The position numbers were made by a program, and so were the translations under genes. A DNA stretch of 64,000 nucleotides. Source: Mycobacterium lentiflavum (GTDB taxonomy: Bacteria; Actinomycetota; Actinomycetes; Mycobacteriales; Mycobacteriaceae). The notes under the pieces are model-generated. The model was given only the letters and a program-made list of their open reading frames with translations. It did no database searches and was not told the DNA's origin. Shown here piece after piece: positions 59,822-64,000 of this stretch; within the stretch, counting starts at the first letter, position 1; the number at the start of each line of letters is the position of its first letter. The stretch is from positions 1,674,001-1,738,000 of the forward strand of contig NZ_CP092423.2 in the NCBI RefSeq assembly GCF_022374895.2. The letters run 5' to 3'.

Positions 59822-60648
59822 ACGCTCCCGCGGTCATCACCGACCACGCCTGGCTGCCGCGCGCGACGTGCGACAGCACCTGTGTGGGCGTGGGCGCCGC
59901 GTCGTCGCGGTGGGTGGTGGTGCTGCGGGTGGCGCTTCGTCTGATGCTGGTGTTGTTACTGCTGCTGGGGGCGCCGTTGGCGCTGGTGCCGTGGCCGGGG
60001 CAGCTGCGGGTGCGACAGTTCTACTGCCGGATGGTGCTGCGCGTTTTCGGGGTCCGGATCAGCGTGTCGGGCGCCCCGATCCGCAACCTGCGCGGGGTCC
60101 TGGTGGTCGGTCCGCACATGTCCTGGCTGGACGTCTTCTCCATCGGTGCGGTGCTGCCCGGCTGGTACGTCGCCCGCGCCGACATGTTCGGCGAGCTCGC
60201 CCAGCGGCTACTGAAGATCATTCCGATCGAACGGTCCAGCCTGCGGCGGCTGCCCGGGGTGGTGGAGACGGTCGCCGACCGGCTGCGTGACGGCGAAACG
60301 GTGGTGGCCTTTCCGGAGGGCACCACGTGGTGCGGGGTGGCCTGCGGCTCGTTCTACCCGGCGATGTTCCAGGCCGCGATCGACGCCGGTCGCCCGGTCC
60401 AGCCCCTCCGGCTGACATATCACCACGTCGACGGCCTGATTTCGACTGCTCCGGCCTTCGTCGGGGACGACACCCTGGTGGCGGCGATGGGCCGGATGAT
60501 CACCCAGCGCCGCACCCTGGCGCACGTGCATGTGGAATCGCTGCAGCTACCGGGCAGCGATCGCCGCGCCCTGGCCCGCCGCTGCCAGTCGGCGGTGGGC
60601 GTCGGAGTGGCGCGGCGCCCAGGTCAGCGCCACATGCTGGCCGCTTAA
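59818..60648 (+). CDS. PlsC-type acyltransferase (Rv3026c-like)
   Basis: This 276-residue membrane-associated 1-acylglycerol-phosphate-acyltransferase-like protein has a hydrophobic anchor near [23 protein letters not shown], the catalytic block [10 protein letters not shown] (H-x4-D, with His114 and Asp119 approximate) and [11 protein letters not shown]. As the second acyltransferase after an OlsB-like gene it could do the OlsA step, O-acylating an N-acylated amine. ATGA overlap with the GNAT gene indicates coupling. Confidence 0.88.
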   Translation: MNAPAVITDHAWLPRATCDSTCVGVGAASSRWVVVLRVALRLMLVLLLLLGAPLALVPWPGQLRVRQFYCRMVLRVFGVRISVSGAPIRNLRGVLVVGPHMSWLDVFSIGAVLPGWYVARADMFGELAQRLLKIIPIERSSLRRLPGVVETVADRLRDGETVVAFPEGTTWCGVACGSFYPAMFQAAIDAGRPVQPLRLTYHHVDGLISTAPAFVGDDTLVAAMGRMITQRRTLAHVHVESLQLPGSDRRALARRCQSAVGVGVARRPGQRHMLAA

Positions 60649-60682
60649 GGGAACCGGGCGGCCCGGTATCCTGGGGCGCGTC

Positions 60683-61870
60683 ATGGTCTACCTCGATCAC
60701 GCTGCCACCACCCCGATGCACCCCGCCGCCATCGAGGCGATGACGGCCGTCTTCGGCACTGTCGGAAACGCCTCGTCACTGCACACCAGCGGCCGTACCG
60801 CCCGGCGCCGCATCGAGGAGTCCCGCGAGCTGATCGCGGACAAGCTGGGCGCGCGGCCGTCCGAGGTGATTTTCACCGCGGGCGGCACCGAAAGCGACAA
60901 CCTGGCCGTCAAGGGCATCTATCGCGCCCGCCGCGACGCCGACCCGCGCCGGGTGCGCATCATCAGCAGTCAGGTCGAACACCACGCGGTGCTTGATTCG
61001 GTCGACTGGCTGGTCGAGCACGAGGGCGCCCAGGTGAGTTGGCTGCCCACCGCCGCCGACGGATCGGTTTCGGCGTCCGCGCTGCGGGAGCTGTTGGAGA
61101 GCCACGCTGACGTCGGCGACGTCGCGCTGGTATCGGTGATGTGGGCCAACAACGAGGTCGGCACCATCATGCCCGTGGCCGAACTTGCCGCCGTCGCAGC
61201 AGAATTCGGCGTCCCGATGCACAGCGACGCGGTACAGGCGATCGGACAGGTCCCCGTCGACTTCGCCGCCAGCGGGCTGTCGGCGATGAGCATCGCCGCG
61301 CACAAGTTCGGCGGCCCGCAGGCGGTCGGTGCGCTGTTGTTGCGCCGCGACGTGGCCTGTTCGCCGCTGCTGCACGGCGGTGGCCAGGAGCGCGACATCC
61401 GTTCCGGCACTCCGGATGTCGCCGGTGCCGTCGGAATGGCCGCCGCGATGCGGCTCGCCGTGGACGGCCTGGAGGCCAACAGCGCACGGCTGCGCGCACT
61501 GCGTGATCGTCTGGTCGTGGGTGTGCTCGACGAGATCGACGACGTCCGTTTCAACGGGTCGCGCGAGTCGCGGCTTCCGGGCAACGCCCACTTCACTTTT
61601 CGTGGCTGTGAAGGCGACGCTTTGTTGATGTTGTTGGATGCCAACGGAATCGAATGTTCGACCGGGTCGGCGTGCACCGCCGGCGTCCCGCAGGCTTCGC
61701 ATGTGCTGATCGCGATGGGCGCCGACGCCGCCACCGCGCGGGGATCGCTGCGTCTGTCGTTGGGCCACACCAGTGTTGATGCCGACGTCGACGAGGTGCT
61801 GCGGGTGTTGCCGGCCGCGGTGGACCGGGCCAGGCGAGCGGCGCTGGCCGCTGCGGGGGCGTCGGGGTGA
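60683..61870 (+). CDS. iscS: Cysteine desulfurase
   Basis: This 395-residue PLP enzyme (Rv3025c orthologue) has [53 protein letters not shown], the PLP Lys in [12 protein letters not shown] (K208), and the catalytic Cys in [11 protein letters not shown]. It supplies persulfide for tRNA thiolation and Fe-S cluster work. The ATG at 60683 has modest upstream signal; the longer frame overlaps the acyltransferase. Its stop overlaps mnmA by 4 bases. Confidence 0.95.
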   Translation: MVYLDHAATTPMHPAAIEAMTAVFGTVGNASSLHTSGRTARRRIEESRELIADKLGARPSEVIFTAGGTESDNLAVKGIYRARRDADPRRVRIISSQVEHHAVLDSVDWLVEHEGAQVSWLPTAADGSVSASALRELLESHADVGDVALVSVMWANNEVGTIMPVAELAAVAAEFGVPMHSDAVQAIGQVPVDFAASGLSAMSIAAHKFGGPQAVGALLLRRDVACSPLLHGGGQERDIRSGTPDVAGAVGMAAAMRLAVDGLEANSARLRALRDRLVVGVLDEIDDVRFNGSRESRLPGNAHFTFRGCEGDALLMLLDANGIECSTGSACTAGVPQASHVLIAMGADAATARGSLRLSLGHTSVDADVDEVLRVLPAAVDRARRAALAAAGASG

Positions 61871-62943
61871 AAGTTCTTGCCGCAATGAGCGGAGGCGTCG
61901 ATTCGTCGGTCGCCGCCGCTCGGATGGTCGATGCCGGGCACGACGTGGTCGGCGTGCACCTGGCGCTGTCGTCGGCACCCGGCACGCTGCGCACCGGTTC
62001 GCGGGGCTGCTGCTCGAAGGAGGACGCCTCCGATGCGCGCCGTGTGGCAGACGTCCTCGGAATCCCGTTTTATGTCTGGGATTTCGCGGAGAAGTTCGCC
62101 GAAGACGTGATCGACGATTTCGTCTCGTCGTACGCACGCGGCGAGACGCCCAACCCCTGCGTGCGCTGCAACCAGCGCATCAAGTTCGCGGCGCTTTCGG
62201 CGCGCGCCCTGGCATTGGGTTTCGACACGGTCGTCACCGGACACTACGCCCGGCTGTCGCAGGGTCGGCTGCGCCGCGCCGTCGACCACGACAAGGATCA
62301 GTCCTATGTGCTGGCCGTGCTGACCGCAGAGCAGTTGCGCCACGCCGCTTTTCCGATCGGGGACACCCCCAAGCCGCAGATCCGCGCGGAGGCGGCTCGT
62401 CGTGGCCTGGCCGTCGCCGACAAGCCGGACAGCCATGACATCTGCTTCATCCCGTCGGGGGACACTCGCGCTTTTCTGGGGGAGCGCATCGCCGTTCGCC
62501 GGGGGAACGTGGTGGGTGCCGACGGTGCGGTGCTGGCCAATCACGATGGCGTGCACGGTTTCACGATCGGTCAGCGCAAGGGTTTGGGCATCGCCGGTCC
62601 GGGGCCGGATGGTCTGCCGCGCTACGTGACGGCCATCGATGCCGACACCGCGACGGTGCATGTGGGCAGTGCCGCCGACCTCGAGGTGCATGCGCTGACG
62701 GGACGGGATCCGGTATTCACCGCCGGAGCCGAACCGCAGGGTCCCATCGAGTGCGTCGTGCAGGTGCGGGCCCACGGTGAAACCGCGAGTGCGGTCGCCG
62801 AACTGGTCGGCGAGCAGCTTTGCGTGCGGTTGCGCGTCCCGCTGCGTGGGGTGGCTTGCGGGCAGACCGTCGTGCTGTATCGCCCTGACTCGGCCGGCGA
62901 CGAGGTACTCGGCAGCGCCACCATCGCCGGCACGTCGCGCTGA
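61867..62943 (+). CDS. mnmA: tRNA 2-thiouridylase
   Basis: This 358-residue enzyme (Rv3024c, also trmU) thiolates U34 of tRNA using sulfur from IscS. It has the PP-loop MSGGVDSSV (7 to 15), the first catalytic Cys in [12 protein letters not shown] and the second in [12 protein letters not shown], and TGHYARLS between. The GTG start overlaps the iscS stop (GTGA), reflecting coupled function. Confidence 0.95.
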   Translation: MKVLAAMSGGVDSSVAAARMVDAGHDVVGVHLALSSAPGTLRTGSRGCCSKEDASDARRVADVLGIPFYVWDFAEKFAEDVIDDFVSSYARGETPNPCVRCNQRIKFAALSARALALGFDTVVTGHYARLSQGRLRRAVDHDKDQSYVLAVLTAEQLRHAAFPIGDTPKPQIRAEAARRGLAVADKPDSHDICFIPSGDTRAFLGERIAVRRGNVVGADGAVLANHDGVHGFTIGQRKGLGIAGPGPDGLPRYVTAIDADTATVHVGSAADLEVHALTGRDPVFTAGAEPQGPIECVVQVRAHGETASAVAELVGEQLCVRLRVPLRGVACGQTVVLYRPDSAGDEVLGSATIAGTSR

Positions 62944-63046
62944 TTCCCGCAGCTCAGCGACGTCGCCGCGGCTTCCAAGGATTCTCCAAGAGCTTGCGGA
63001 GAACATTCGTCTCGTAATCGGCTGACTACCGAGCGGGAAGGAATGA

Positions 63047-63328
63047 ATGACGATGAACGAGAACCAGGTCGCACAGCAAGATGTGCGGACCAACGGCCTT
63101 GCCATTGCCGCTTTCGTGCTCAGCATCATGGGCATGTACGCCAGCCCGATCCTGAGCGGTATTCTCGCCCTCGTCGGAATGCGGCAGGTCAAGCAGCGCG
63201 GCGAGCAGGGTTTCGCGTTCGCGGTCACCGCGCTGGCGGTCTCGGCGGCCGTCACCGCCCTGCATGTCGCGATGTGGATCCAGTGCGGGCACGCGGACTT
63301 CGAATTGGAGACCACGGCACACTGGTGA
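63047..63328 (+). CDS. Small DUF4190-like membrane protein
   Basis: This 93-residue protein has a polar start (MNENQVAQQDVRTN) then the typical LAIAAFVLSIMGMYASPILSGILALVGMRQVKQRGEQG pattern (cores AAFVLSIMG, LSGILALVGM) and a second helix (AFAVTALAVSAAVTALHVAMWI). The form fits DUF4190 membrane proteins. A GGGAAGGA site precedes the ATG. The function is unknown. Confidence 0.75.
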   Translation: MTMNENQVAQQDVRTNGLAIAAFVLSIMGMYASPILSGILALVGMRQVKQRGEQGFAFAVTALAVSAAVTALHVAMWIQCGHADFELETTAHW

Positions 63329-63360
63329 CGCGCGTTGCCGCACAAGCAGAGTCGCGAAAT

Positions 63361-64000
63361 TTACCGCGGGAAGTTGGCGACTATGTTCGTCATCACGATG
63401 TCGGACACCGACTGCGGGAAGCCGCAGAAGGTGACCTCTAGCAGCGCCACCGACAACACCCGGTAGTCGCGGCCGCAGCCCCCCGGTCCCAGATGCAGCG
63501 AGGCGGCATCCGCTTTCCAGTCGCCGACGAACACCTGACCGGCCGAGCCATTGGCGCAGTCGGTGACGGTCGAGACCAAAGCGGTGAAGGCGCGCTGCGC
63601 GGTCGCGCCATCGCGATAGGCCGCGGCGCCCTCAGAGATCAGGGCGCCGTCGGGCGGATCCTGGAACGTGGTCTTGTGGAACTCTTCGATGTCGGGACCG
63701 AACGTCGCGGTCTCGGCGAACAGGAACCGGCAGGCGCGCGGCGTGGTGTCGGCGAGGGTGTCGATGTCGACCGGGGTGCGTCCGTCCATCGACGGAATGA
63801 TCGACAGGTGCTCGCCGGCGCCGGTGATCGCCTGCATCCGCGACTGGTCCAGCAGGATGGTGTCGACATTGACCCCGTTGATGCCCTTGGCGCCGCCGGT
63901 AAACCCCGGCAGTGCCGTGCCGGCCACCACCCGAGTGCACGCCGCAGTCAGCACCACCGCGCCACACATCAGCAGCGGCCACGCGAATCTTGCCTTGCGC
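63361..64000 (-). CDS. PknH_C-like sensor-domain lipoprotein, 5' end outside window
   Basis: The visible 3' part encodes a lipobox VVLTAAC near residue 11 of the visible sequence, preceded in frame by a basic/hydrophobic run (RKARFAWPLL), so the true start lies beyond position 64000. The rest has the pattern of the mycobacterial extracellular sensor domain shared with PknH_C (ACRFLFAETATFGPDIEEFHKTTFQDP, core FGPDIEEFHKTTFQDP, and two conserved Cys such as TDCANGS and GGCGRDY). It is probably a surface lipoprotein of unknown ligand. Partial at the window end. Confidence 0.8.
   Translation of the reverse strand, partial: RKARFAWPLLMCGAVVLTAACTRVVAGTALPGFTGGAKGINGVNVDTILLDQSRMQAITGAGEHLSIIPSMDGRTPVDIDTLADTTPRACRFLFAETATFGPDIEEFHKTTFQDPPDGALISEGAAAYRDGATAQRAFTALVSTVTDCANGSAGQVFVGDWKADAASLHLGPGGCGRDYRVLSVALLEVTFCGFPQSVSDIVMTNIVANFPR

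Noticed and set aside
60970..63345. Minus-strand open frame of 791 codons
   Set aside because: It lies opposite iscS and mnmA, which have full catalytic motifs; the antisense frame shows only low-complexity sequence.
1..64000. CRISPR arrays, tRNA, rRNA or an origin of replication
   Set aside because: I saw no regularly spaced repeats, no cloverleaf with a TTCRA-type arm, no rRNA segments and no DnaA-box cluster anywhere in the window.

Overview
The window reads as a chromosomal segment of a pigmented, probably slow-growing Mycobacterium. The evidence is high GC, heavy GTG start use, many 4-base ATGA/GTGA gene overlaps, a type VII EspC-like protein, mycobacterial DUF4333 and PknH_C-type lipoproteins, and a backbone collinear (in inverted orientation) with what I remember of the M. 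tuberculosis Rv3038c to Rv3024c block. Species cannot be fixed without a database search.

Left part (1 to about 22.7 kb): accessory DNA. Oxidoreductases and regulators lie among insertion-sequence debris: an IS110 transposase cut by the window edge, decayed IS3 OrfA and OrfB remnants on either side of a three-gene cargo, an intact IS30 nested in the remnant end of an IS21-type element, and a truncated 13E12/HNH gene. It also has one intact ECF sigma/anti-sigma pair and a second pair whose sigma gene has decayed. Other cargo is an ALDH/Old Yellow Enzyme operon with an ArsR gene nearby, an acuR-acuI pair beside a frameshifted TetR gene, and an EspC-like/WXG-like/small-protein triad that looks like a type VII secretion effector module.

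Backbone (22.7 to 28.8 kb): orthologues of Rv3038c, Rv3037c, Rv3036c, Rv3035, Rv3034c and Rv3033. Carotenoid island (28.9 to 49.7 kb): this separates the Rv3033-like and Rv3032-like genes, which I recall as adjacent in M. tuberculosis. It holds phr-tspO-mmpL, two related MarR genes, a second mmpL, a SOUL-fni-glycosyltransferase run, and a tightly overlapped operon crtE-crtI-crtB-crtYc-crtYd-methyltransferase-crtU-Rieske. Together these predict GGPP to phytoene, lycopene, beta-carotene and an aromatic carotenoid of the isorenieratene/leprotene kind, possibly oxidised further and glycosylated. MarR repressors next to MmpL-like genes recall the CrtR/cg0722 arrangement of Corynebacterium.

Right part (49.7 to 64 kb): the methylglucose lipopolysaccharide genes (Rv3032, Rv3031, Rv3030 type), fixA-fixB, then a three-gene insertion (carrier protein, FAAL-like ligase, alpha-oxoamine synthase). 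This trio diverges, across a perfect 10-bp inverted repeat, from the GNAT/PlsC-type acyltransferase pair (Rv3027c/Rv3026c type). I consider it the best candidate for an undescribed pathway, probably an amino-lipid. iscS, mnmA, a small DUF4190-like membrane protein and the start of a lipoprotein gene finish the window.
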